Assembly: GCA_030849805.1 (NCBI GenBank)
Contig: JASANZ010001978.1
Span: forward strand, 1 to 28,835
Source of the DNA: Sergeia podlipaevii
Taxonomy: Eukaryota > Euglenozoa > Kinetoplastea > Trypanosomatida > Trypanosomatidae
Length of the DNA: 28,835 nt
Reading direction: 5' to 3'
Part shown: one piece after another, positions 7,974-16,923 of the stretch
Numbering within the stretch: the first letter of the stretch is position 1
Layout of the letters: every line of letters begins with the position of its first letter
Notes under the pieces: model-generated
Database searches by the model: none
The model's input: the letters and a program-made list of their open reading frames with translations, nothing else
What the model was told of the DNA's origin: nothing
Program-made: the position numbers and the translations under genes

Positions 7974-9374
7974 TTACAGAAGCAGAGAAAGGGGGTTCTC
8001 GATAGCGTCGTGGAAGCCCTGGAACCACTTGGCGCCGATGGCACCATCGACGACACGGTGATCAAAGGAGGCGGCGAAGTTGACGTACATCTGCACCTTG
8101 CCGGTCATCTCATACTCACTGGTCTCTTCGTTCATGATCATCTGAGGCTTAGGCTTGGCAGAGCCGATAGCAAGAATCATAGCCTGAGGGGGATTGATAA
8201 TGGCGGTGAACCCGGGAACGCCAGTGGCGCCAAGGTTGGAGACGGAGCACGTGCCACCCTGGTACTCAATGGGCTGCAGAGCGTTCTCACGAGCCTTCTT
8301 GGCGAGCATCTTCATCTCCTTGGAAATCTCCACAAGGCCCTTAGCGTGGGCGTTCTTGATGATGGGGGTGATGAGACCAGCGGGGGTGGCTACCGCAACA
8401 GAAACATCGACGGTAGAGTACTGGCGAATAAAGTCACCCTGCCAAGACGCGTTCACCTCAGGCACGAGCAGGTTGGCGCGAGCCACTGCTTTGATAATAT
8501 AGTCGTTAATGGTGATCTTGTAGTCGCCGGCACCCTTGGCATTCAGCTGCTTGATGAGTGCCATCATGTTATCGACGCAGCAGTCATCGAAGACGTAGTA
8601 GTGAGGCACATCTACGTTCTTGGACTGGTGCAAACGCTTCGCGATGACAGCGCGCATGTTGGAGACAGGGATGTCCACGTAGTTGGAGTTGGCAGGGGCG
8701 CTGCCAGCGGGGCGGGCAGGCTTCGCGGCGTCGGCGGACTTGCCCTTGGCGGCAGGAGCGGCAGCAGCCTTAGCGGGAGCAGCGGTGGCGCCACTAGCAA
8801 TAGCGGCATTCACATCCTTAGAGGTGATACGGCCCACACCTCCACCAGTGCCAATAATGCCAGCAAGAGACACGTTCTTCTCAGCGGCGATCTTGCGGGC
8901 GTACGGAGAGGCAACAACGCGGCCGCTGGCGGGAGCGGCAGCAGCGGCGGGGGCGGCAGCGGCAGCAGGAGCGGCCTTGGGGGAAGGAGCAGCAGCGGGA
9001 GCGGCCTCCTCTGCAGCAGCGGGCTCAGCACCCTCGTCCTTCCAGTTCTTCACCTCATCGGAATTAACGCCCTCCTTCTCTTCTACCAGCAGGGCGACAG
9101 TCTGACCAACTTCGGTCTCAGCACCGACAGGAACAATGATGCGAGCAAAGTAGCCCTCATCAGTGGCGTTATCGTAAGACACTACGGCCTTGTCGGTCTC
9201 CACCTTGCAGTAGGTGTCGCCGACCTTGATCTGGTCGCCGGGCTTCTTGCACCACTCAGAGATCTTACCGCGCTCCATGGTGGGAGAAAGGGCAGGCATC
9301 GGGATAGACGTGATGGTGAGCATGCGGAGCGCAGCCATCGTGGCCAGCTTGGGAGAGATGCGGCAGCGGAACAT
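7974..9374 (-). CDS. dihydrolipoamide acetyltransferase, PDH complex E2
   Basis: The 466-residue protein is the E2 core of pyruvate dehydrogenase, transferring acetyl groups from lipoamide to CoA in the mitochondrial matrix. Residues 1-20 form a basic presequence-like leader. One lipoyl domain (about 20-97) carries the lipoylated lysine K62 in ETDKAVVSYDN. An Ala/Pro linker (115-150) leads to a peripheral-subunit-binding domain (152-190: ASPYARKIAAEKNVSL, then GTGGGVGRITSKDV). After a second linker (195-228) comes the acyltransferase domain (231-466) with the DHRVVDG active site (H439, D443) and the terminal PLSLLL typical of E2 proteins. A single lipoyl domain contrasts with two in mammalian E2. 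The ATG at 9374 fits a 26-base leader from the AG at 9402-9401. The repeated Ala codons give the gene its high GC content and produce a long antisense shadow frame. Confidence 0.95.
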   Translation of the reverse strand: MFRCRISPKLATMAALRMLTITSIPMPALSPTMERGKISEWCKKPGDQIKVGDTYCKVETDKAVVSYDNATDEGYFARIIVPVGAETEVGQTVALLVEEKEGVNSDEVKNWKDEGAEPAAAEEAAPAAAPSPKAAPAAAAAPAAAAAPASGRVVASPYARKIAAEKNVSLAGIIGTGGGVGRITSKDVNAAIASGATAAPAKAAAAPAAKGKSADAAKPARPAGSAPANSNYVDIPVSNMRAVIAKRLHQSKNVDVPHYYVFDDCCVDNMMALIKQLNAKGAGDYKITINDYIIKAVARANLLVPEVNASWQGDFIRQYSTVDVSVAVATPAGLITPIIKNAHAKGLVEISKEMKMLAKKARENALQPIEYQGGTCSVSNLGATGVPGFTAIINPPQAMILAIGSAKPKPQMIMNEETSEYEMTGKVQMYVNFAASFDHRVVDGAIGAKWFQGFHDAIENPLSLLL

Positions 9375-9899
9375 TTTTGAAAAAGTGAGAGTTCACTTTG
9401 CTCCCGGTAGTACAAGAAAATAAATGTATTCAAAAATAGTAAGTGACGGTAGTGCTATTCTTTTATCTTCTTCCTTTCTTCTTTTACGTTAGTATATCCT
9501 ATATCGCAACGACAATCAAATATATATATAATAAACGGAGCGTGTAGAGGATGAATGAATATGTGGCAAAAAGAAAAAATAAGATTGTTTGAAGACAGAA
9601 ATAATAGAATGGGGGCATGTATGTAGCGTACATAAGAGCAATAAGCACAAGCGTATATACTTGCCTGAAACGAAAAAAAAAAAGATGTGGTAGCTTTCTT
9701 CAATATCAATCAACTCCACACAAAGTAACGACAACAAACCTCCCAGATTCTTCTTTTTTTCTCTGACCTTCATTCATTGCCTATAGATGATAGTGTAAAG
9801 CATTTAACAGCACATATACAAGCCCTCGTTTGTTCCTAAAAAAAAGGAAAGGAAACGAACAAATAGGAAGAAAAAAATGCCGTAATAGTATCACCGCTT
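9375..9899. other. intergenic spacer between exportin and PDH-E2 genes
   Basis: This A/T-rich spacer has A-runs (for example 9671-9684 and 9838-9845) and a short TA repeat near 9520-9530. It should hold the exportin 3' UTR and the E2 leader. I see no further gene. Confidence 0.6.
9401..9425 (-). promoter_or_regulatory. predicted trans-splice acceptor for the PDH-E2 gene
   Basis: A weak pyrimidine-rich stretch (complement of 9411-9425) precedes the first AG at 9402-9401, about 26 bases from the ATG. The tract is shorter than at the other genes, so the true site may lie further upstream. Confidence 0.3.
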
Positions 9900-12800
9900 C
9901 TATGACTGCGGGGCAAATTTGAGCAAAAATTCCTTCATCTTGCGCCGCTTTATGTTCAACTTGTTAGAAATGAACAGATGCGCCTGAAGCTCGTCTAGCT
10001 GCGTGTCATCGATGCCTGCACTTTGCAGTGCCGGGCGAAGATTGGGAAAAAGGCGAATATAAGGCTCAGATATCGCGTACGCCGCCGAATCCCTCTCCTT
10101 GGGCCCAAGCGTCGCAATATCCGCAAGCATGACGTAGCGCGCGACATAGCTGTACACTGTCACCTGCACTCGAGGTAAAGCCTCCTGCACGGAAGGGTGA
10201 CACCCATCAGCGGACAAATCAAACACTTGCAAAAGAAACCGAAAGACACCGCGGGTATCGCATTCGCTGCGAAACACGGCAATAGCCAGCGCGTACACAG
10301 CCTCGAGATACTGACTGTCCTCTTTCCAAAGACAGGGTTCAAGCACGCGCGCGCGAGCGTAGGAGATGACGTCTTTTGAAAAGTACACCCACTGCCTTTC
10401 CTCGATAATGTCGTCTTGCTCGCGGGAGGACTGCGGGAGTCCACCACTGCTACTCGCCGCCGCAGTGTGTCTCTTCTGCTCAACCCGCATCATAAAGAAG
10501 CGCTCCAGCACTCCCAACACGAGGGGCAGCAAGTCCTTATACTTCTGTCCTATAAGAAACAACAAACTCTCGGTGATACGCCGAGTAGAGTGCACTGGCA
10601 GATTTGGTGCCAGCAGGATCTGCTGCAGCAGCGTAGCAAACTGCTCACGCGGCACGGACGAGCATAGAGTGCCGAACAGTTGGTACACCGCAAGCCGCAC
10701 CTGCTCCAGCACCCCACGCGCCTGACGCACCTTATTCTTCGAAACGTCGCCGGTGTCGGCGATCGCGCTGCGTCGAGACTTGCCAGGCAAGAACTGCTCC
10801 TTTTCCGTTGCATCCATGCTGAGCAGCCCCGCATAGCCAGGAGGGAGATCTGCTGTGTTGATGTTTTGCACCAATGTGAGCAGCTGCATCAGCAGGGGGG
10901 TCACCTGCACTATTTTTTCGACTATGTATGGAGTCATGTTGCAGCGGCGCAGGACGGCCGCCAGCACATTGAGGCAGTCCCGAATGTTGTCACGGCTCTC
11001 GCGATCGTCCTCGGATGTACAAATGATGATGGAGTTGAAGCGCGCCTGGTCGACGCCGTCGAGTGTCTGCAGAAAGATGTTGACAATGGGATTGATGATG
11101 GGCCGCAAATACGCGTCTGCCTCAGTGAGTGGCAGAGAGTTTGTCAGCCCAGTGAGGGCCTCGTACAACAGAAAGCGGTCATTACCCAGCTCTTGAAGAA
11201 AGAGAGGCTCCATGCGCTTCATAGTCGGTGGCACGAGCGGACCGAGCTGTGCTACATGTTCCGTGCACCCCCGCACCAGAAGTGTTAGCGCGCGGCGCCT
11301 CGCCGCGACCTCGTCGGGGTCCAGGCCTGTCGTGCGTATAGACTCAATGCACTTAATGAGGAGCAGCAGCGTCCCTTCCCACACATTGAGCGCACCATCG
11401 TCTTTACACCGCCAAAAGGTCGATAGCATATTGAAGTACACAGGTAGAAGCACAGCGTCCGTCGGCTGCTTGGCGAGCAGGGCGTCAATACAGTCAGTGA
11501 GATAATCAGAAGAAAATCGGAAAGCTTCTGCTAAGTGATCCATCGCAAACTGGGTTGCCTCCCAGCTAGTGAAGGTTTCGCTACGCTGGGTCACATATCC
11601 AGAGCGAGTGCGAGGATCTGTTGGTGTGCCAGTAGCATCGCATAAGTTCAAGAGCAGGTTCAAAATGTACTGATTCGTCACAGTTGGAAAGGTCACCGCA
11701 AGAGCCTCCATCACCTTCCCACAGCGGCAGCGGAAGTCGGAGAAGGTAAAGTCATACAGGCCAACAAAACTGAGCTGCTCCCGCGACAAGCGCATGCCTT
11801 CGGGATCTGTGCCCATCTCTGGGTGAAAGCGGCTTTTGGACACAAAAGGCTTCAGCGCGTTGTACACTTCCACTGGGTTCATGGAGCCTGCGGAGGTCTC
11901 GCACAGCTGCTGTAAGAACGTACAAGCCTTGGTGGCAAAGTGGATGCTAGGAATAGAAAAAATGGGCATCAGTGCAGCATACAAAGCGGAGCCAGTTGCC
12001 TGCACGAGAGACCGCGGAAGCTCTTCCAGCAGCTCAAGCACCTCATCAATCACGTCTAGATCTGTGGATGCTACGTACGAAGGCACGTTGATAAGCACGT
12101 TGGTCAGCATCGCACAGAGCGCCTCGCCTTGTTCTTCCTCGACCCTGTCCCCCACACGCAGAACCGCTGTAGTGGCGATAAGCACCGCCTTCTTCGCAGG
12201 CACCCACGTGAGCAGTGCCATAATAGTGTCCACAAGAGACACCTCCACCCACACCCGGTACGGCGCATTAGAGGCGAGAACGCACATCATGCCAAGGCAC
12301 GCTTCCACACACTGCTCAGTGCCTGGTGCAAAGGCCACCGCGTTGGCTTGGCCGGACGCTACATAGTAGGCAAACAGCGCGTTGGTAACGATAGAAAGTA
12401 GATTACCAATGTGTGGCGTGATGGCGCGTTTAAGTGGTCCAGCCCGATCACGAGGAACGTGATCAAAATCAGGCTCAAGAAGCGTCGTGACAAGCAAATT
12501 CAACAGCATCACGCGCTTCGGCTCTCCGTCTATGCTCTCAGATGGGCGCAAGATACGCAGTACCTGCGGGACAAAGTCTGACTCCTTCTCCATCACAACG
12601 CACTCTATCAGTAGCTGCGCCATGTCGGAGGCAAGTAGTCTTCCTAATGATGGCTCGTTGCAGTACCACATGAGCAAGTCCCAAAAGGGAAGTTGACTGG
12701 TGCGTATGCTACCTCGATGTAGAGCGTGCTTGAGCAACACAGCGCCGTACGCCTGCGTTGCAGGCCCATGCGTGGTGACTTGCAGCAGTCCTAAACCAAT

Positions 12801-12941
12801 TTCCAAAATGTGCTTTTCATCTAAGGAATTTTCCATATTCACTACGTCAAGTGTGAAGGCGCGGCGCTGTGCATTGTCGTGGCATGTATACATGCTCTGC
12901 AGCAGGCTTACGACCATCTCTAGCGTTGGTTGCTGCATCAT
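9900..12941 (-). CDS. exportin-5-like karyopherin (importin-beta superfamily)
   Basis: The 1013-residue all-helical protein resembles exportin-5/HASTY/Msn5, RanGTP-dependent exporters of structured RNA and proteins. The C-terminal half carries the best evidence. A helix pair with LLYEALTGLTNSLP aligns with exportin-5 CALMEALVLISNQF. It is followed at matching distance by a segment ending LPPGYAGLLSMDATEKEQFL that parallels AEPFTKALDMLDAEKSAIL. The C-terminal NIKRRKMKEFLLKF recalls KRRKDQFKRLI. The N-terminus looks like an exportin-1-like domain, and the length fits the family. The longest frame begins at TTG (13037), and its first 32 codons run through the polypyrimidine tract, so I start at the ATG at 12941 (a second ATG is at 12938). 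The orthology is my own family comparison from memory; another exportin, such as exportin-T, remains possible. Cargo is unknown. Confidence 0.72.
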   Translation of the reverse strand: MMQQPTLEMVVSLLQSMYTCHDNAQRRAFTLDVVNMENSLDEKHILEIGLGLLQVTTHGPATQAYGAVLLKHALHRGSIRTSQLPFWDLLMWYCNEPSLGRLLASDMAQLLIECVVMEKESDFVPQVLRILRPSESIDGEPKRVMLLNLLVTTLLEPDFDHVPRDRAGPLKRAITPHIGNLLSIVTNALFAYYVASGQANAVAFAPGTEQCVEACLGMMCVLASNAPYRVWVEVSLVDTIMALLTWVPAKKAVLIATTAVLRVGDRVEEEQGEALCAMLTNVLINVPSYVASTDLDVIDEVLELLEELPRSLVQATGSALYAALMPIFSIPSIHFATKACTFLQQLCETSAGSMNPVEVYNALKPFVSKSRFHPEMGTDPEGMRLSREQLSFVGLYDFTFSDFRCRCGKVMEALAVTFPTVTNQYILNLLLNLCDATGTPTDPRTRSGYVTQRSETFTSWEATQFAMDHLAEAFRFSSDYLTDCIDALLAKQPTDAVLLPVYFNMLSTFWRCKDDGALNVWEGTLLLLIKCIESIRTTGLDPDEVAARRRALTLLVRGCTEHVAQLGPLVPPTMKRMEPLFLQELGNDRFLLYEALTGLTNSLPLTEADAYLRPIINPIVNIFLQTLDGVDQARFNSIIICTSEDDRESRDNIRDCLNVLAAVLRRCNMTPYIVEKIVQVTPLLMQLLTLVQNINTADLPPGYAGLLSMDATEKEQFLPGKSRRSAIADTGDVSKNKVRQARGVLEQVRLAVYQLFGTLCSSVPREQFATLLQQILLAPNLPVHSTRRITESLLFLIGQKYKDLLPLVLGVLERFFMMRVEQKRHTAAASSSGGLPQSSREQDDIIEERQWVYFSKDVISYARARVLEPCLWKEDSQYLEAVYALAIAVFRSECDTRGVFRFLLQVFDLSADGCHPSVQEALPRVQVTVYSYVARYVMLADIATLGPKERDSAAYAISEPYIRLFPNLRPALQSAGIDDTQLDELQAHLFISNKLNIKRRKMKEFLLKFAPQS

Positions 12942-13317
12942 TACTAAAAGTAGAAAAAATGAAGAAGGGATGGAAAAGGAATAAAAAGGAGCGTAAGAAA
13001 ATGGAGCAGAGCAGTATTCAATATATAGCAAAGACAAAAAATATAAAGCATTTATTTTTTAAAGACTTATGAGATATCCATCATCGATTTCTTTTACTAT
13101 TATTGTTTTGTATGAACGCATTTTTAAGCGTATAAGCGACAATTTTTAATGAGGCTATTGCTTGCAGTACGTAGATGCCTCTTCACCAAGTTGGTACAAG
13201 TATGTAAAGAAGGGAGTTGATGTCCCAGAGAAAAGTAAAATTTAAACAATGCATAGAAGCACAGCAGTGTTGGCGGTGAGCAAGAGAATATCAACAAGAA
13301 GAGGTGCAATCCCGGGC
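12942..13317. other. intergenic spacer between pentapeptide and exportin genes
   Basis: This short A/T-rich spacer contains the exportin splice signals at its low end. The rest should be 3' UTR of the pentapeptide-repeat gene. I see no additional gene. Confidence 0.6.
12944..12990 (-). promoter_or_regulatory. predicted trans-splice acceptor for the exportin gene, abutting the ATG
   Basis: A long pyrimidine-rich tract (complement of 12946-12990) ends in TTTAG, with AG at 12945-12944. Only two bases separate this AG from the first ATG at 12941. Confidence 0.45.
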
Positions 13318-14130
13318 TCATACGCGCCTATTCGGTAGCTGTGCAGGGGGGAGAGATGGCGCGTGAGGAGCCTTTGCACTGATTACACGGCACTCACGCA
13401 CGTGACTGCCCTCCTCCATCTTCCAGTCTAAACGTCGGCACCTACCCCAATCTACTGGCTCAACCACTGTTGTCTGACTGTTCACAGTCCAGCCGGAAAG
13501 ATCTGACATGGTAAAAGTGCAGTTGAAGAAGGTGGCGCCAGTTGCTACCCAGTTCCTCATATCAGTGCGACGGAACACACAATGAGCAAAGTGTGCACGC
13601 CGTGCATCCACGTTGGTTGCGTCAGTGGCAAAGAACGTGCATGAGTGGAAGTGCCCGCCCGCTAAATAAGCTCCATGCATCAGTGATAGGTTGAAGCTGC
13701 TGTGGGCAACGAACACCCCGCACATAGAGCTGTGAGAAAGGTCGCTACGGTTAAAACTAGCAGTCAGACGAGTGCCATCAAGGTTCAAATGCACCAGACG
13801 ACGGCCCTCTAGTGCTGATCCGATTTCGGCACGTGGAACGAGAGCGTTGGCGTTGATGCCTTCGCCTTTCGCCGCGTTCTTTTTTGTCGTACCATCGTCT
13901 ATTTCCACTGCAGCAACAATCGTGTCACGCACAAGGTCACTACAGATGGACTCTGCCTCAGTAATATCCGGCAGCAGTCGTTTGTAAGACAAAGATCGTT
14001 CTGCTTTTGTGCTTTGTGAAGCATCAAAAAAGGAACTGTCAGCAGTGAGGCTCAAAAGCGCACCAAGGCGCTGCACGTTCAAAGCGTCAATTATTTTACC
14101 AATTGCACTTGCTGAAACCCTTCTATTCAT
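13318..14130 (-). CDS. pentapeptide-repeat protein
   Basis: The 270-residue protein has a mixed N-terminal region (1-115) followed by a regular five-residue periodicity at about 126-216. The central positions 126, 131, 136 and onward to 216 are F, L, M, V, F, M, L, F, F, A, A, F, F, M, A, F, F, L, V. The position two residues before each is usually small (S, A, G, C or T). That is the A(D/N)LXX pattern of pentapeptide-repeat proteins, which fold as a right-handed quadrilateral beta-helix. Nineteen units would give almost five coils. Cys, His and Asn are frequent on the exposed faces. There is no signal peptide or membrane segment. The start at 14130 follows a predicted acceptor at 14157-14156. 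Pentapeptide proteins have varied roles, including DNA mimicry and scaffolding, and the sequence does not say which applies. Function unknown. Confidence 0.8.
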   Translation of the reverse strand: MNRRVSASAIGKIIDALNVQRLGALLSLTADSSFFDASQSTKAERSLSYKRLLPDITEAESICSDLVRDTIVAAVEIDDGTTKKNAAKGEGINANALVPRAEIGSALEGRRLVHLNLDGTRLTASFNRSDLSHSSMCGVFVAHSSFNLSLMHGAYLAGGHFHSCTFFATDATNVDARRAHFAHCVFRRTDMRNWVATGATFFNCTFTMSDLSGWTVNSQTTVVEPVDWGRCRRLDWKMEEGSHVRECRVISAKAPHAPSLPPAQLPNRRV

Positions 14131-14846
14131 ATCTTTCCCTTTCCAATGAAGTTAGCTGAGTAGAAAAAGAAAAAACTGCTATATGAGTTGTTACTGAAAA
14201 ATAAAATCAAAGAAATAAAAAAATTTTAAGGCATCAAGTCATCAGCAATGTGCTAGACAAGACGCATATAGCGATAAAACAGGCAATGTCTTGAACGTGC
14301 GTGTTTATCCATCATTTTATTTTTTGAAATGAATCGTGATATTGCATCTTGTAAATTTTAGCTCAGTAGAGAAAGAAAAATGATACAGAAAAGTGATAAA
14401 GAACGTGAAGAAAAAAGAGAGCACACACATTTCTCTCCTCTTTGTCGATCCACATCTATGGGATGCACTCTCTCTCCCTCGTTCTTTCCCATCATAGTGA
14501 AAAGCAAGTTCTACAAATAGCGGACAAAAATAGAGTTACTAGTACAGCGCAAGGAGAAAAAAAACCTGCATCTCGCCTCTCCCCCTCGGAATTGTCAGTT
14601 AAAAGGTGAATATATAATAAAGTAATGTATCTAGAAAATAAATAATGATAATGATGAAAGCCCCTTCGTTGCTTCATGAACACATAGGAAATAGCTTTCA
14701 CTCCTTTTCCTTATCGTCGTTTCATTTCTTTTCTCTTCCGTCGATCTTTTCGTTTCGTGTTCTAAAAAAAAAAATGCAAAGTACTGCCATCAAGTGCAGT
14801 GTGCGCACACATGTACGCTCCGCCTCAGCGCACGGAGAATTCATCT
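14131..14846. other. intergenic spacer between POC5-like and pentapeptide genes
   Basis: The spacer is about 0.7 kb, A/T-rich, with a CT-rich plus-strand stretch at 14429-14490 and an A-run at 14764-14774. Small frames inside it lack coding character. It probably consists of the POC5-like 3' UTR and the pentapeptide gene leader. Confidence 0.55.
14156..14178 (-). promoter_or_regulatory. predicted trans-splice acceptor for the pentapeptide gene
   Basis: A T/C tract (complement of 14163-14175) is followed by AG at 14157-14156, giving a 25-base leader before the ATG at 14130. Confidence 0.5.
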
Positions 14847-15884
14847 CTAGTATCCGCGATGAAAAGATTTCCGCGAAGCTTGTGGCCGGCCATATCCCGC
14901 ATCAAAAGTCCGCACGGCATTGACGTCTGCGCGCACTAAAAATGGTTCATGCGTCAGGTGCGCAGGTGTCATCATGACCACTTGCTGCATCTCCGCGCGG
15001 GCGTACTCGCACCCTTCAGGGTCATAGCAGCGGTGGTACACTGTATCTCGTGAAGTTCCACCTAGTTGCCTCGATCGTTGCTGCTGCGGGTGATGCTGAT
15101 TGTGAGCATGAATATCACATGCAGGGCCGCCGCGTGTCTGGGGGTCTCCCATGTTGGTAATAGAGGCTCGGCGGGAGTTGTTATCCCGCTTACTCAGAAT
15201 ATCCTCAATGGCCGCTGTCGTGATTTCCTCGGTGCCATCTCCATGTAGAACGTGCGCCGCCTCACGATTGAGTGCGCACACGCCCCGAACAAAGGCAGCC
15301 TTAAGACGTTCATCAAGCTCCTCATTGCGAGTGCGTTCTGTCTTTAATTCCTGCTTGAGAACCTCCACCTGGCCTCGAAGCTCTTCCTCCTTGCAGCGAG
15401 AGCGCTGCTGGTTCCGAGCCTGCAACGTACTGGCCCGCCGCGAGGCGGCAAAGAGACGCCATTGTACGTACACGTGGAAGACCATCAAACGCTGATGATG
15501 TAGTGCGGCCTGGCGCGCACGTAGGCGAGCCTCCCTACGCTTCTGTGCAAAGCGCATCCATACGTGGAAATACCGAAGTGTGGAGAGCTGCGTCTTCGCG
15601 TCTGCAATACTGCCTGCCATACGCGCCATGTGTCCCTCTGCCTTTGTCAACTTCTTCGCTGTGTCAACCTGCTTAGTCGTCTCAGCGTCCCGCTCAGCTA
15701 TCGCCTTAGCCACTTCATCCGCGCAATCATTCCTGGTCGCCTCTGCAATCTGCTTCGTGCGTAGACGTAGATACTCCTCGATCATCGCTGAAATGTAGTC
15801 ACGCCCTTTAGTGAACTGCTCGTCCATCGTGTGCGCCACTTCGGAGAGGAATTCTCCGTCGTTCGTTGACTTCACCAACGGCAT
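14847..15884 (-). CDS. POC5-like centrin-binding centriole/basal-body protein
   Basis: The 345-residue protein is mostly helical and charged. Coiled-coil stretches lie at about 30-100 and 155-198. Between them are two Sfi1-type centrin-binding repeats, LRYFHVWMRFA (103-113) and LMVFHVYVQWRLFA (133-146), each with the hydrophobic-x-x-Trp core. They are followed by AFVRGVCALNREAAHVL (197-213), which resembles the conserved RGVCALN block that I recall from POC5. POC5 binds centrin in the lumen of centrioles and basal bodies, and such proteins are conserved in flagellates. The C-terminal tail (250-345) is polar and His/Gln-rich, probably disordered. The longest frame begins at TTG (15968). I use the ATG at 15884, 15 bases after the predicted acceptor AG at 15901-15900. 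POC5 orthology is likely but unproven; any other Sfi1-repeat centrin-binding protein is the alternative. Confidence 0.62.
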   Translation of the reverse strand: MPLVKSTNDGEFLSEVAHTMDEQFTKGRDYISAMIEEYLRLRTKQIAEATRNDCADEVAKAIAERDAETTKQVDTAKKLTKAEGHMARMAGSIADAKTQLSTLRYFHVWMRFAQKRREARLRARQAALHHQRLMVFHVYVQWRLFAASRRASTLQARNQQRSRCKEEELRGQVEVLKQELKTERTRNEELDERLKAAFVRGVCALNREAAHVLHGDGTEEITTAAIEDILSKRDNNSRRASITNMGDPQTRGGPACDIHAHNQHHPQQQRSRQLGGTSRDTVYHRCYDPEGCEYARAEMQQVVMMTPAHLTHEPFLVRADVNAVRTFDAGYGRPQASRKSFHRGY

Positions 15885-16302
15885 AGTGAGCAGAGAGGCC
15901 TCGTAAGGTTTATTGAGCAAAAGAGAAGAAATGAACCGCTTCTTCTTTTTATGAGCGTGTGTTTTCAATAACTAGGTCCGTATTTTCCCTTCCGCTGTCT
16001 CTTCGTCAAAAGACTTCTAAAAACTATAATCTTAACTTTAAAAAAGCATCAAGAGCAAGAGAGAAAAAAAAAAATGAAATGCTTGAAAAAAGAGCATGAG
16101 TATGTTCACTTTATAGCTGTGGCAACAACACCTCCTTCATGCTCACATGGCACGTGCCCCAGAAGTAAAAAGAAAAACTGTGTTCATATTCATTCCTTTA
16201 TTTTGTCTGAGTATGCCGATATGGAGCACCAACATATAAAAATGCAGATATATAACGTATGTGTTCTTTTGTAAAATGGCGCAAGAATGTCTCCGATTTC
16301 CA
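15885..16302. other. intergenic spacer between FKBP and POC5-like genes
   Basis: Besides the POC5-like splice signals the spacer holds A-rich sequence with a run of A at 16065-16074. It should include the FKBP 3' UTR. I see no other gene. Confidence 0.6.
15900..15935 (-). promoter_or_regulatory. predicted trans-splice acceptor for the POC5-like gene
   Basis: A pyrimidine-rich stretch (complement of 15915-15935) precedes the first AG at 15901-15900, leaving about 15 bases to the ATG. Confidence 0.4.
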
Positions 16303-16923
16303 TTATAGGTCGCCACTTTCGCTCTCAGTGACTGTCGGTGGCTCGTCGTCAAGATCCTCTTCAAAAATATCTGGATCAAGGTAGAATTCATCCATCCTCT
16401 TCTCTTCTTTGGGTGGGTCGTACGCTGAGAGAATGTGAACCACTGCCCGTATGTCAGTACTAGGAGGGATGTCGTACCGGCGGCTGCCTGCTTTGCCGTA
16501 AGCAAGAGCAGCAGGAATGCGAAGCGTGCGCGTTTCGCCAATGCACGCTCCCATGATTCCCAGTTCAACACCCGGAATAAACGTAAACCGGTAAACACCA
16601 TGAATAATTTTGTTTTTTAGCGACATGAATGACTTCTCTTTGCCCTTGCTCTTCGCCGATTTCTTCATTCTTCCGCTGTCCTTCGCGCTAAGCTTGTAAA
16701 GGTCAACGCTTACCATCACATACATGCCCGCAGCCACCTTGTCCTCCTTCGTGCACGACGGCGCTTTGCGCAAGGTACCAACCTGAATTGGGGGATATTT
16801 TCCTCCCCACATTTCGTTAGGTGGAAGGTCGCCAAGCCCAAAGCGCGCATGCGCAGTGGCCAAAAAAAATTCTAGCACAAGCAATGCTGCAAGCAAACGA
16901 AAGGGTATAGCAATTGACCGCAT
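16303..16923 (-). CDS. secretory-pathway FKBP-type prolyl isomerase, probably degenerate
   Basis: The 206-residue protein starts with a signal peptide or anchor (1-26: basic residue, then LLAALLVLEFFLATAHA). An FKBP fold occupies about 45-168. The best match is PGVELGIMGACIGETRTLRI through AALAYGKAGSRRYDIPPSTD to AVVHILSAYDP, equal to the C-terminal half of FKBP12. Compared with FKBP12, the Tyr of AYG is kept (Y142), but the floor Trp59 is Val (V119), the Phe36-Asp37 pair is absent, and a Lys/Ser-rich insertion (about 80-106) replaces that loop. The tail (177-206) is acidic, without a clear ER-retention signal. The longest frame begins at TTG (17052) and passes through the polypyrimidine tract. 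The first AG after the tract (16946-16945) lies inside codon 2 after the ATG at 16950, which would remove that ATG from the mRNA, so the start is the ATG at 16923. Confidence 0.78.
   Translation of the reverse strand: MRSIAIPFRLLAALLVLEFFLATAHARFGLGDLPPNEMWGGKYPPIQVGTLRKAPSCTKEDKVAAGMYVMVSVDLYKLSAKDSGRMKKSAKSKGKEKSFMSLKNKIIHGVYRFTFIPGVELGIMGACIGETRTLRIPAALAYGKAGSRRYDIPPSTDIRAVVHILSAYDPPKEEKRMDEFYLDPDIFEEDLDDEPPTVTESESGDL

Noticed and set aside
7968..9380. 470-codon open frame on the plus strand spanning the whole E2 gene
   Set aside because: It is the antisense shadow of an Ala/Pro/Gly-rich gene whose codon bias removes stops from the opposite strand. It has no recognisable domain, and all other genes use the minus strand.
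9455..9773. Two overlapping minus-strand frames of about 85 codons between exportin and E2
   Set aside because: Low-complexity Phe/Ser/Ile-rich translations of A/T-rich spacer, with mutually exclusive frames and no support.
10680..11288. 202-codon plus-strand frame inside the exportin gene
   Set aside because: Antisense shadow of the exportin coding sequence, with no independent start signals or homology.
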